This document shows, piece by piece, positions 8,629 to 16,612 of a stretch of 64,000 bases of DNA. A model generated the notes under the pieces. It saw only the letters and a list, made by a program, of their open reading frames with translations. It ran no database searches and had not been told where the DNA came from. Both the position numbers and the translations under genes were made by a program. Source of the stretch: Ancrocorticia populi (GTDB taxonomy: Bacteria > Actinomycetota > Actinomycetes > Actinomycetales > Actinomycetaceae); NCBI RefSeq assembly GCF_003123745.1, contig NZ_QETB01000001.1, forward strand, positions 1,016,389 to 1,080,388. Reading direction: 5' to 3'. The first letter of the stretch is position 1. Each line of letters opens with the position of its first letter.

Positions 8629-9966
8629 CTAGGACAAGCTCTGGCCCCGGCGCTCGGGGAGCGCAAAGGTCGCTGCCGCAGCCACCACGAAGGCTCCAGC
8701 CAGCACGGGGAAGAGGAGGCCTTTGTTGCCGCCGGGAACTCCGCCCACGCCCAGCAGGAACGTCACCAAGAACGGAGCGGCGATCGAGGCCAGCCGTCCG
8801 AAGCCTGTGGCTGCGCCCGCTCCAGTTGCTCGAATGAAGGTTGGATAGATCTCCGGTGTGATCGCATAGAGAGCGCCCCACGCGCCTAGGTTAAAGAAGG
8901 AGAGGACGCATCCGGTCGCGATGATCGCGGCCGATGAATCGGCCATCCCGAACCCTATGGCGCCGATCGAAGAACCCACGAGGAACGTTGTGAGGGTGGC
9001 TCGCCGTCCCCAATGCTCAATGAGATAGGCGGAGGTGGCGTACCCCGGGAGCTGCGCCAGCGTGATGATCAGGGTGAAACCGAAGGACTTAACCAGATCG
9101 TGGCCGTTGGCATGCAGGATGGACGGTATCCAGATGGAGGAGCCGTAGTAACCCAGATTGACCATGAACCACACGGTCCATATACCGACCGTCCGCTGGC
9201 GGAGGGCCGGTGAGAAGAGCTTGCCCCACGTGGGCTTTTCGAGAGAGGCGGCTTCGGCCACTTCGTCATCGGTGGGAATAATGGGGTCGTGGCCGTCAGC
9301 CAGCTCGTCGGTGACACGTGCCGCCTTCTCATTTTCGCCCCGGTGCAGCAGGAACCTTACTGATTCCGGTAGATGCCATCGCAGGACAATGGCATAGAGG
9401 GCTGGGAGGGCCCCGATAGCGAAAGCGATGCGCCAGCCGTTATCGGATAGTGGCACAACGAAGTATCCGATGAGGGCCGCCACGGTCCAGCCGAGCGCCC
9501 AGAAGGCTTCCAGCCACACGGTGATCGACCCTCGAATCCGCCGCGGCGAAACCTCTTGCACCAATGTGGAGGCAACGGGCAGTTCTGCGCCTAGGCCCAG
9601 TCCCACGAGGATTCGGAGGATGATGAGAGGGAGGACTCCGCCTACAAAGGCCGAAGCGCCGGTCGCGATACCGTACACCACCAGAGTCACCGTGAACACG
9701 GTGCGCCGCCCCACCCGATCGGCTAGAGCGCCGCCGAATGTTGCACCCACGGCCATTCCAATGAAGCCGGCCGAGACGATGAGGGATTGCTCCGTTGCGC
9801 TGAGGCCCCACTGCTTCGTCAACACGGCGATAATGTAGGTAATGAGGCCAACGTCCATTGCGTCGAACGCCCACCCTAGGCCCGAGGCGAAGATGATCTT
9901 GCGATGCTTGCGAGTAAATGGCAGGTTATCGAGACGATCAAGAATCTCTGCCGGATTGTTGCTCAT
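8629..9966 (-). CDS. MFS transporter, sugar/aromatic-acid (NiaP-like) type
   Basis: A 445-residue protein with about 12 hydrophobic segments. The motif-A loop GGALADRVGRR between segments 2 and 3 and a matching loop in the second half are hallmarks of the major facilitator superfamily. The N-terminal LDRLDNLPFTRKHRKI preceding segment 1 and the PERRGQSL end resemble the metabolite:H+ symporter / NiaP (nicotinate) and SV2-like group. The substrate cannot be assigned: nicotinate, an aromatic acid or a sugar acid are all possible. It is alone on its strand. A perfect palindrome AGTGCGCACT sits about 75 nt upstream of the start and may be its operator. Confidence 0.85.
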   Translation of the reverse strand: MSNNPAEILDRLDNLPFTRKHRKIIFASGLGWAFDAMDVGLITYIIAVLTKQWGLSATEQSLIVSAGFIGMAVGATFGGALADRVGRRTVFTVTLVVYGIATGASAFVGGVLPLIILRILVGLGLGAELPVASTLVQEVSPRRIRGSITVWLEAFWALGWTVAALIGYFVVPLSDNGWRIAFAIGALPALYAIVLRWHLPESVRFLLHRGENEKAARVTDELADGHDPIIPTDDEVAEAASLEKPTWGKLFSPALRQRTVGIWTVWFMVNLGYYGSSIWIPSILHANGHDLVKSFGFTLIITLAQLPGYATSAYLIEHWGRRATLTTFLVGSSIGAIGFGMADSSAAIIATGCVLSFFNLGAWGALYAITPEIYPTFIRATGAGAATGFGRLASIAAPFLVTFLLGVGGVPGGNKGLLFPVLAGAFVVAAAATFALPERRGQSLS

Positions 9967-10039
9967 TCAAGAAACGATAGCGGGCCGCTACGGTCAAGTC
10001 CCGCTTGGCCGATGCTGGACACCTACTTGACTGCCACAT

Positions 10040-10049
10040 AGTGCGCACT
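10040..10049. promoter_or_regulatory. Perfect palindrome AGTGCGCACT upstream of the MFS gene
   Basis: Ten-base perfect inverted repeat in the 117-nt gap between the MFS start (9966) and the end of the S66 peptidase gene (10084). The same gap holds a weak GAACG/CGTTC hairpin around CGTCGTCG (10067-10083), which could end the peptidase transcript. An operator role for the palindrome is inference. Confidence 0.3.
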
Positions 10050-10083
10050 GTAAGGAAGGCGCGAGAAGAACGTCGTCGTCGTT

Positions 10084-10905
10084 CTAACCCAACGTCACCG
10101 CGCCGCTCGTAAGTGAGTGTCCAACGGATGGAGCTTCGGCCAGGGGTCCGCGCGCGTACTCGCGCACAAGATCGAGCAACTGGCCGCGCTGCCCCGCCTC
10201 ATCGATCTTAGTAAACTGGCCCACCACAACGCCGGCGGCGCGCTCGAAGGAGCCGAGCGCCTCGTGATGACCCAACAGTGCCGCGACGGCCGTGAGTGAC
10301 GGCCCCTGCCCCTCAAGCAGCAGCACGTGGCCGGCGAGGTCTGGCCACCACGGCGTTCCAGCAAGTTTGAGGAAGCAGCGGATGTTGCCGCCAGCCCAGG
10401 GCAGGCCGGTGAGGTGTGAAGTCTCGGCCGCGCCGCGCTTGGAAGGAGCAACGGGAACCAGCTCGGGGCGAACCACATCGCGAGCTAGGGCTTGATCGAG
10501 TTCTTCAAAACCCTCGGTGATCCCAACCAGTGGATTCCACAGGAGCGTGGGGAAGGGCAGAGCGCCTAGCACGCAGCTCATGTCCGAGTAGCCCACCATG
10601 AGCTTGGGGTGGGCGGAAACGGCCTCGAAATCGAGGTGAGGGAGGATTTCGTTCGCGAGGTCGCCACCGGAGATGTCAAGGATGGCGTCTACATCGGGGG
10701 CAGCGAAGGCCCGCTCCAAGATGCGAGCGCGCTCGCGAGGGTCCCAACGATCGGGGGTTTGCGCGGATTCGCGGGCTAGAGCCTCAACGGCCGACGTGTC
10801 GAGTATGTGGCCGGCAGCTTCAAGTGCTTGTACCAGCTTCGGAAGCTTGTCCTGGGCCCACGGCAGCGTGGGGTTAGAACACGAGGTCAGAGCAAAGTGA
10901 GTCAT
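10084..10905 (-). CDS. S66-family LD-carboxypeptidase / MccF-like serine peptidase
   Basis: A 273-residue cytoplasmic protein. The nucleophile elbow VGYSDMS places Ser at about residue 107, with the SGGD segment before it. The GNIRCFLKLAGTPWWPDL block is followed by LLLEGQG, which supplies the catalytic Glu, and the C-terminal VGHS supplies the catalytic His, together the Ser-Glu-His triad of peptidase family S66. Members are murein tetrapeptide LD-carboxypeptidases in cell-wall recycling or MccF-type enzymes that cleave microcin C-like nucleotide peptides. The sequence alone does not decide between these roles. The Nudix gene next door is divergent. Confidence 0.82.
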   Translation of the reverse strand: MTHFALTSCSNPTLPWAQDKLPKLVQALEAAGHILDTSAVEALARESAQTPDRWDPRERARILERAFAAPDVDAILDISGGDLANEILPHLDFEAVSAHPKLMVGYSDMSCVLGALPFPTLLWNPLVGITEGFEELDQALARDVVRPELVPVAPSKRGAAETSHLTGLPWAGGNIRCFLKLAGTPWWPDLAGHVLLLEGQGPSLTAVAALLGHHEALGSFERAAGVVVGQFTKIDEAGQRGQLLDLVREYARGPLAEAPSVGHSLTSGAVTLG

Positions 10906-11027
10906 ACCGTGAGCTTACCTGTGGCGTACGCGGCACGTGTGGATCGGCACAGCCCCGCCATTTCGGTGTGGCTGGCGGGTAACATGCCGAACTAAGCAAA
11001 GCTAGTTCCGAGCACAGGGGAGGCCCC

Positions 11028-11453
11028 ATGGCTATTCGTGTAGGCGCAGTCGTATTGCGCAATTCCGAGGGCGACGTCCTGACAGTTCGTAAGCAAGGCG
11101 CCAGCCTGTTCCAGCTGCCCGGCGGCAAGCCAGAGGGTGAGGAAAGCATGCGGGAAACCGTGGTGCGTGAGGCGGCGGAGGAAGTTGGCATCCAACTCGA
11201 TCCGGCGCAGCTGGAGTATTTGGGTGATTACACGGCTTCGGCCGCGAACGAACCCGGACATGACGTGTCTGGCGCCATCTATACCTACCCGAGCGAGCTG
11301 ACGCAGAACATCGCCCCGCACTCAGAGATTCGTGAGCTCAAGTGGGCGGAGCCTGTTCCCGATTCGCCCGGGTATGCGCCTCTCTTGGCAACACGCGTTT
11401 TCCCGGCCTTGGAGCGCCAAGAGCGTTTGCGCGCCGGAGCACAAAGCGCCTAA
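11028..11453 (+). CDS. Nudix hydrolase
   Basis: A 141-residue single-domain protein with a complete Nudix box, G-x5-E-x7-RE-x2-EE-x-G, at residues 33-55 (GGKPEGEES through REAAEEVGI). Such enzymes hydrolyse nucleoside diphosphates linked to another group, using Mg2+ bound by the box glutamates. The exact substrate is not determinable. GGGGAGG at 11017-11023 is a strong ribosome-binding site 4 nt before ATG 11028. It is divergent from the S66 peptidase gene. Confidence 0.9.
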   Translation: MAIRVGAVVLRNSEGDVLTVRKQGASLFQLPGGKPEGEESMRETVVREAAEEVGIQLDPAQLEYLGDYTASAANEPGHDVSGAIYTYPSELTQNIAPHSEIRELKWAEPVPDSPGYAPLLATRVFPALERQERLRAGAQSA

Positions 11454-11529
11454 TAGGGTGTGAAGAGACTGCTTCGGGTCATACCGTGAAGGCTGGCGAG
11501 CTCCCGGAATGGATTCAAGCCGAGCCTTC

Positions 11530-11589
11530 GGGTAGAACCGAGCTGAAGCGGGTAGAAACGGGCTGAAGCGGGCAGAACCGAACTGAAGA
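11530..11589 (+). repeat. Three tandem 20-bp repeats before the 11603 gene
   Basis: Units at 11530-11549, 11550-11569 and 11570-11589 follow the pattern GGGyAGAAmCGrrCTGAAGm with at most a few differences between copies. The array ends 13 nt before the start codon at 11603 and therefore includes the likely ribosome-binding region (CTGAAGAAAG). It sits in a 149-nt gap with no other recognisable feature. It looks like a small VNTR able to change leader length. Confidence 0.85.
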
Positions 11590-11602
11590 AAGAACAATTG
11601 CA

Positions 11603-12427
11603 ATGGCGCATATTATTACGCTCGTCCTCACATTTGGCATTACGGTATTTGTGCTGCTGCGATCAAGACGCGTGTATGCCAAGCCCGCGCCGCTGCGTCA
11701 ACGGGTCTCCAAGATCATGCTCTTCGCCGGAATCCTCCTCCTTGTTGTGGGCCTGCTCATGGCTATCGTCATGCTTGGAACACCGGATGAGGGATGGACC
11801 GTGGGGCCGATCGTTTCCGCGTTGGGCATGGTGGCCGGCGGACTCTTCTTCGTCTATTACTACTCGAACTCTTTCGTGGACGTTTTTCCTGATCGCGTGG
11901 TGTATCGCGGGATGGGACGCAAGGCCAAGACGTTTGAATATAAGGACATATGGAAGTACGACGTCTATCAGTATCAATCCCAAAAGACCCTGCGAGTTTG
12001 GGACCCGAGCGGGCGGAAGTACCGGCTGAACATCACGAACTTCAATGGTGGGGCACTGCTGAATTACATCCAATGGCTGCAAGACCTCAACGCCTACGCC
12101 CGCTCCAACTATCCTGAGGCATCTCAGGACCAGATCCAGCAATGGGTCTGGGACAATCAGCAGGCGCGCGCTTCGGAGGAGCTCAAGCAGGCCCGAGCTG
12201 CGGCTGCATCGATTGCCTCTGAGAGCCTCTCGCCTAGCGGCCAACAGCAGAACAACCCCCAACAGCCAAGCAATTCCACTACGGCCGATCCCCGCGCTAC
12301 CTTTGGGGGCGCAGACGCCCTCGGAAGCGGGAAAGGCCGGAAAGCCCCCGGTAACTGGAATCCTCTTGGCGAAGGTAGTGCGGGCAATAGGGGAGCTGCG
12401 CCGCACAGTCCCTTCTACGACAAGTGA
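11603..12427 (+). CDS. Membrane protein with PH-like cytosolic domain, unknown function
   Basis: A 274-residue protein. It has a short hydrophobic N-terminus (residues 1-20) and two more membrane segments (about 38-58 and 66-88), followed by a stretch YYYSNSFVDVFPDRVVYRGMGRK that resembles the start of bacterial PH-like domains. After about residue 170 it becomes a Gln/Ala/Ser-rich, low-complexity tail. The start follows the 20-bp repeat array. No catalytic motif is visible. It may be a membrane-associated scaffold or sensor, but I do not assign a function. Confidence 0.75.
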   Translation: MAHIITLVLTFGITVFVLLRSRRVYAKPAPLRQRVSKIMLFAGILLLVVGLLMAIVMLGTPDEGWTVGPIVSALGMVAGGLFFVYYYSNSFVDVFPDRVVYRGMGRKAKTFEYKDIWKYDVYQYQSQKTLRVWDPSGRKYRLNITNFNGGALLNYIQWLQDLNAYARSNYPEASQDQIQQWVWDNQQARASEELKQARAAAASIASESLSPSGQQQNNPQQPSNSTTADPRATFGGADALGSGKGRKAPGNWNPLGEGSAGNRGAAPHSPFYDK

Positions 12428-12470
12428 TGGCCAATGGCCCCGGAACTTTCCCGGAGACCAGACGTTTGCG

Positions 12471-12489
12471 GAGATTTGACGCAAAACTC
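12471..12489 (+). repeat. Dispersed GAGATTTGACGCAA motif, single copy
   Basis: GAGATTTGACGCAAAACTC lies between the convergent genes ending at 12427 and 12502. It matches, in complement, the motif repeated at 28086, 39851-39932 and 44124-44170. It may mark a 3' intergenic repeat family; its function is unknown. Confidence 0.6.
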
Positions 12490-12501
12490 CGAGAGGGGAC
12501 T

Positions 12502-13620
12502 CTAGGCCTCCAGCTCCTTCAGGAGCGGCTGAACCAAATGGCTCCACCGCCAGGCCTGATCCACCCATTGCTTGCCGGCTTGGCCCATCGCCTTCGCACG
12601 CTCGGGATCTTCTAGCAGGTAGCACACGGCGGACGCGGCGGCTTCCACCGATCGCCCGGCGGCAACAAGTCCGGTCTTCCCGGGAATCACGGCCTCGGGG
12701 GCGCCACCTGAATCCCCGGCCACCACTGGCAGTCCCGCCGCGTAAGCCTCCAGATACACGATGCCGAGTCCCTCGATGTCCAGCCCGCCCCCGCGGGTTC
12801 GACACGGCATCGCGAACACGTCCCCGAGTGAGTAGTGCGCGGCAAGTTCGGGGAACGCCACTTCGCCCGTGAAGATAATGGATTCGTTGTTTCCGGCCAT
12901 TTCCCGAAGTTTGGCTTCGTAAGGACCTTTACCGACGACGACGAGCTTCGCCTCGCCGAACCTCTCCGTGATTGCCGGCCATGCGGCAATGAGCGTGTCT
13001 TGGCCCTTGCGTTCGACTAAGCGGGAGATGCACACAACAACTGGCTCGTCGCCAATCCCGTACCGGGCGCGGAGCCGTTCCCGCCATTCTTGGGAAAACG
13101 CGAAGGCCTCGGGATTGATGCCGCCTGGCATGCGCACGTGATGTGTATCGCCCATGCACGGCTGGAGGCGGCGAAGGGTCGCGTTGGTCAGGTACGTGAC
13201 CGTATCGGCGGTGTGGAAGATTCGCTTGAGGATCTGCCGGGTGCCAGGGAACATGGACCAGCCGATCTCGTGACCATGAGTGGTGGAGACGACCTTGCGG
13301 GCTCCGGCGGCGCGCGCGGCGTTCGCCATGATGCCCAGTGGCGCTGAGGCGCCAAACCACACAGCCTCGATCCTTTCCTCGCGGATGATGCGCTGCATTT
13401 CCTTCCGAACAGTCGGAATTGGCAGCATCATCGTGCCGGGGTAGCGGTAGGTTCGCCATGGATGCTGGGCATCGTATTCCTCCGCGCCGCCATCCGGCGG
13501 GCTAGAGGCGTAAACAACAAGCTGATCCGGGTCCAGCTCTTGTATGAACCCTTCTAGGTACGTCTGGATCCCTCCGCGTCGCGGTGGAAAATCATTCGTA
13601 ACAAGAAGAGTTCGGAGCAT
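12502..13620 (-). CDS. pimB: GT4 glycosyltransferase, PimB-like phosphatidylinositol mannosyltransferase
   Basis: A 372-residue GT-B fold protein of family GT4. The N-terminus MLRTLLVTNDFPPRRGGIQ is characteristic of PimB'/MgtA-type mannosyltransferases. The C-terminal half has the ISRLVERKGQD nucleotide-sugar site, VVGKGPY, and an EX7E motif (EGLGIVYLE) followed by AYAAGLPVVAGDSGG. PimB' adds the second mannose from GDP-mannose to phosphatidylinositol mannoside at the inner face of the membrane, for PIM and lipoglycan synthesis. That exact acceptor is inferred from similarity. The gene is 3 nt after the ndgR start on the same strand, so co-transcription with ndgR is likely. Confidence 0.8.
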   Translation of the reverse strand: MLRTLLVTNDFPPRRGGIQTYLEGFIQELDPDQLVVYASSPPDGGAEEYDAQHPWRTYRYPGTMMLPIPTVRKEMQRIIREERIEAVWFGASAPLGIMANAARAAGARKVVSTTHGHEIGWSMFPGTRQILKRIFHTADTVTYLTNATLRRLQPCMGDTHHVRMPGGINPEAFAFSQEWRERLRARYGIGDEPVVVCISRLVERKGQDTLIAAWPAITERFGEAKLVVVGKGPYEAKLREMAGNNESIIFTGEVAFPELAAHYSLGDVFAMPCRTRGGGLDIEGLGIVYLEAYAAGLPVVAGDSGGAPEAVIPGKTGLVAAGRSVEAAASAVCYLLEDPERAKAMGQAGKQWVDQAWRWSHLVQPLLKELEA

Positions 13621-13622
13621 GC

Positions 13623-14375
13623 CTACATACTATGTGGTGCGAGGCCTTCGGTGGTTTGCAGGACATCGGTGAGCCGCTTGGCGGATGTCACTACGGCGGC
13701 AGCGTGTTGGCGCCCGGGTTGGCGGCCCATGCGCTCGATCGGCCCAGAGATGGACACGGCGGCGATCACGCGACCGGATGGCCCGCGCACCGGAGCGGAG
13801 ATGGAGGCGACGCCAGGTTCGCGTTCGCCCACGGACTGTGCCCAGCCACGCCGGCGCACGGCGGAAAGATTGGTGGCGGTGAAGCTCGCGCCGTGCAGGC
13901 CACGGTGGAGGCGATCGGGTTCCTCCCAGGCGAGCAGGACTTGCGCTGCCGAACCAGCCTTCATGGAAAGTGTGGCCCCCACGGGAATGGAATCGCGAAG
14001 GCCCATGGTCCGCTCTGCGGCGGCAACGCAGATGCGCTGCTCGCCTTGACGGCGGAAGAGTTGCGCGGACTCGCCGGTGTGATCGCGTAGCGCGATAAGA
14101 ACTGGGGTGGCTGCGGCAAGCAGACGGTCTTCGCCCGCAGAGGACGCAAGCTCGCCCAAGCGTGGCCCGAGCACAAAACGGCCCTGCATATCCCGAGCTA
14201 CGAGACGGTGGTATTCGAGGGCAACAGCCAAGCGGTGAGCGGTGGGGCGGGCAAGGTGGGTTGCCGTGACAAGTTGGGCCAACGTTTGGGGGCCGGATTC
14301 GAGCGCGCTTAAGACGGATGCCGCCTTATCGAGTACGCCTACCCCGGAGCCAGATTCCTCAGTAGAATTGTCCAT
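13623..14375 (-). CDS. ndgR: IclR-family regulator, NdgR/AreB-type, divergent from leuCD
   Basis: A 250-residue protein with an N-terminal winged helix-turn-helix (about 13-75, LARPTAHRLAVALEYHRLV as recognition region) and a C-terminal IclR effector domain (about 85-245). The gene is divergent from leuCD, as are ndgR/areB in streptomycetes and relatives, where the protein controls leucine biosynthesis and other amino acid genes. Here control of leuCD is inferred from context. An inverted repeat ATGAC-8-GTCAT overlaps its own start codon, which would suit autoregulation. The mannosyltransferase gene follows directly downstream. Confidence 0.85.
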   Translation of the reverse strand: MDNSTEESGSGVGVLDKAASVLSALESGPQTLAQLVTATHLARPTAHRLAVALEYHRLVARDMQGRFVLGPRLGELASSAGEDRLLAAATPVLIALRDHTGESAQLFRRQGEQRICVAAAERTMGLRDSIPVGATLSMKAGSAAQVLLAWEEPDRLHRGLHGASFTATNLSAVRRRGWAQSVGEREPGVASISAPVRGPSGRVIAAVSISGPIERMGRQPGRQHAAAVVTSAKRLTDVLQTTEGLAPHSM

Positions 14376-14391
14376 GACTTGATATTGTCAT
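14374..14391. promoter_or_regulatory. Candidate NdgR operator in the ndgR-leuC intergenic region
   Basis: ATGAC (14374-14378) and GTCAT (14387-14391) form a perfect inverted repeat with an 8-nt centre. It overlaps the ndgR start codon and lies about 75 nt upstream of leuC. TTGATA at 14379-14384 inside it could be the leuC -35. The 91-nt gap holds no gene. Regulator identity is inferred from the divergent layout. Confidence 0.45.
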
Positions 14392-14466
14392 CCCAACAGG
14401 TGAGATGCAAGTGCGGAGACCTGTGAGTTAGCGCGAATCTAGTGAGACGAGAGAGGGAGTCAGCAC

Positions 14467-15864
14467 ATGAGCCGCACCTTGGCTGAGAAGGTTTGGAGCG
14501 ATCATATCGTGAAGCACGGGGATAATGGACGCCCTGATCTGCTTTACATCGATTTGCAATTGGTCCACGAAGTGACAAGTCCTCAGGCTTTTGAGGGGCT
14601 TCGACTAGCGGGCCGTCCGGTTCGACGGCCAGATCAGACTCTTGCCACCGAGGATCACAACACCCCCACTCTCAACATTGATCTGCCTATTGCGGATAAG
14701 ACCTCCCGCGCTCAGATTGATCAGCTGCGCAAGAACTGTGAGGAATTTGGCGTTCCGATCTATTCACTAGGTAACGCCGATCAGGGCATCGTTCACGTGG
14801 TTGGCCCGCAGCTGGGCATCACCCAGCCAGGCATGACGATCGTGTGTGGCGATTCGCATACCTCCACGCACGGTGCTTTTGGGGCGCTCGCGTTGGGGAT
14901 TGGTACCTCTGAGGTGGAGCACGTGCTTGCCACACAGACGCTCCCTCTTAACCCGTTCAAGACCATGGCCATCAATGTCAACGGCAAGCTCAAGCCGGGC
15001 ACTACCGCCAAGGACATCATTCTGGCGATCATCGCGAAGATCGGAACGAACGGCGCCCAGGGCCACGTGATTGAATACCGTGGCGAGGCCATCCGCTCGC
15101 TCTCCATGGAAGCGCGCATGACCATCTGCAACATGTCGATTGAGGCAGGCGCGCGCGCCGGCATGGTGGCCCCGGATGAGACCACGTTCGAGTACATCAA
15201 GGGCCGTCCGAACGCTCCCGAGGATTGGGACGCAGCCGTTGCCTACTGGAAGACGTTGCCCTCCGATGATGATGCTACGTTCGATACGGTTGTGGATCTT
15301 GACGCCTCTGACTTGGAGCCGTTTGTCACGTGGGGGACTAACCCAGGCCAAGGAGTTCAGATCTCCGAGACCGTGCCTGAGCCCGCCGAGATGGGTGACG
15401 AGACAGAGCGCCACGCCGCCGAGCGCGCACTCGAATACATGGGCCTAGTGCCCGGCACCCCAATGCGAGATATTGCCGTGGACACCGTATTTATCGGATC
15501 GTGCACCAATGGACGTATTGAGGATCTGCGCAACGTGGCCGGCGTAATCAAGGGCCAGAAGAAGGCGGATAGCGTTCGCGTCATGGTGGTTCCCGGCTCC
15601 GCCCGTGTGCGCCTTCAGGCCGAGGCCGAGGGGCTTGACCAGGTCTTCCTTAATTTCGGAGCTGAGTGGCGTAACGCCGGATGCTCCATGTGTCTTGGCA
15701 TGAACCCCGATCAGCTCACCCCGGGTGAGCGTGCGGCCTCCACATCCAACCGTAACTTCATGGGACGTCAGGGACCCGGCGGGCGTACCCACCTCGTTTC
15801 TCCGCTTGTTGCAGCAGCAACCGCCATCCGTGGCACTCTCTCAACACCGGCAGATTTGGACTGA
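14467..15864 (+). CDS. leuC: 3-isopropylmalate dehydratase large subunit
   Basis: A 465-residue aconitase-family protein that, with LeuD, isomerises 2-isopropylmalate to 3-isopropylmalate in leucine synthesis. The [4Fe-4S] cluster ligands are visible in [11 protein letters not shown] (about residue 343) and in [13 protein letters not shown] (about 404-407). The N-terminal [10 protein letters not shown] and [18 protein letters not shown] blocks are family signatures. Length is normal. The ribosome-binding site GAGAGGGAG ends a few nt before ATG 14467. leuD follows after 10 nt, giving one operon. Confidence 0.97.
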   Translation: MSRTLAEKVWSDHIVKHGDNGRPDLLYIDLQLVHEVTSPQAFEGLRLAGRPVRRPDQTLATEDHNTPTLNIDLPIADKTSRAQIDQLRKNCEEFGVPIYSLGNADQGIVHVVGPQLGITQPGMTIVCGDSHTSTHGAFGALALGIGTSEVEHVLATQTLPLNPFKTMAINVNGKLKPGTTAKDIILAIIAKIGTNGAQGHVIEYRGEAIRSLSMEARMTICNMSIEAGARAGMVAPDETTFEYIKGRPNAPEDWDAAVAYWKTLPSDDDATFDTVVDLDASDLEPFVTWGTNPGQGVQISETVPEPAEMGDETERHAAERALEYMGLVPGTPMRDIAVDTVFIGSCTNGRIEDLRNVAGVIKGQKKADSVRVMVVPGSARVRLQAEAEGLDQVFLNFGAEWRNAGCSMCLGMNPDQLTPGERAASTSNRNFMGRQGPGGRTHLVSPLVAAATAIRGTLSTPADLD

Positions 15865-15874
15865 AAGGACCATC

Positions 15875-16531
15875 ATGGAGAAGTTCTCAACACACACCGG
15901 CATCGGCGTTCCACTCCGGCGGTCCGAGGTGGATACCGATCAGATCATTCCAGCCGTTTATCTTAAGAGGATCTCCCGCACAGGATTCGAGGATGCTCTC
16001 TTTTCTTCCCTGCGCAAGGATCCTGACTTCGTCCTGAATCAGGAGGAGTACTCCCGAGGATCGGTCCTCGTGGCTGGCTCCGATTTCGGTACGGGCTCTT
16101 CCCGCGAGCACGCGGTATGGGCTTTGAAAGATTATGGCTTTAAGGCTGTCTTTGCCCCGAGGTTCGCGGACATCTTCCGTGGTAATTCCGGCAAACAAGG
16201 GTTGGTTGCCGGCGTCGTCGCCCAAGAAGATATAGAGCAACTGTGGAAGCTCCTCGAAAACGAGCCCGGCCTCGAAATCTCCGTCGACTTGCCGAACAAG
16301 TCTCTCACCTGCGGCGGCTTTACGTGTTCCTTCGAAATTGATGATTACACGCAGTGGCGGCTGATGGAGGGACTGGACGATATCGGCCTCACCCTTCAGG
16401 ATGAGGCGGACATTACGGCCTATGAGAAGACTCGCCCTTCCTACAAACCGAAGACTCTGCCAAAGAAGCACTTGCCCAGCGTGCCGGTGGTTTCGGCGCG
16501 TCCGGTGGGGGAGGAATCAGCGCTCAGCTGA
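15875..16531 (+). CDS. leuD: 3-isopropylmalate dehydratase small subunit
   Basis: A 218-residue swivel-domain subunit of isopropylmalate isomerase. [23 protein letters not shown] at the N-terminus and [17 protein letters not shown] are family hallmarks. The frame is open further upstream into leuC, but ATG 15875 with AAAGGA 6 nt before it is the clear start. It partners with LeuC from the gene immediately upstream. The C-terminal 25 residues ([14 protein letters not shown]...) are a lysine-rich extension. The next gene, murA, starts 80 nt later and appears to have its own promoter region. Confidence 0.96.
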   Translation: MEKFSTHTGIGVPLRRSEVDTDQIIPAVYLKRISRTGFEDALFSSLRKDPDFVLNQEEYSRGSVLVAGSDFGTGSSREHAVWALKDYGFKAVFAPRFADIFRGNSGKQGLVAGVVAQEDIEQLWKLLENEPGLEISVDLPNKSLTCGGFTCSFEIDDYTQWRLMEGLDDIGLTLQDEADITAYEKTRPSYKPKTLPKKHLPSVPVVSARPVGEESALS

Positions 16532-16612
16532 GCTGTGGTGACCTAACCGATACAAGCAACTCCCGAAGTCATATAGTCTAGTGTGGTTAGGGAAGTGCCT
16601 GAAGGGACGGTT

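Noticed and set aside
11663..12805. Minus-strand open frame of 380 codons
   Set aside because: Antisense to the 11603 membrane-protein gene and overlapping the pimB 3' end; Arg/Gly-rich composition typical of a shadow frame in GC-rich DNA.
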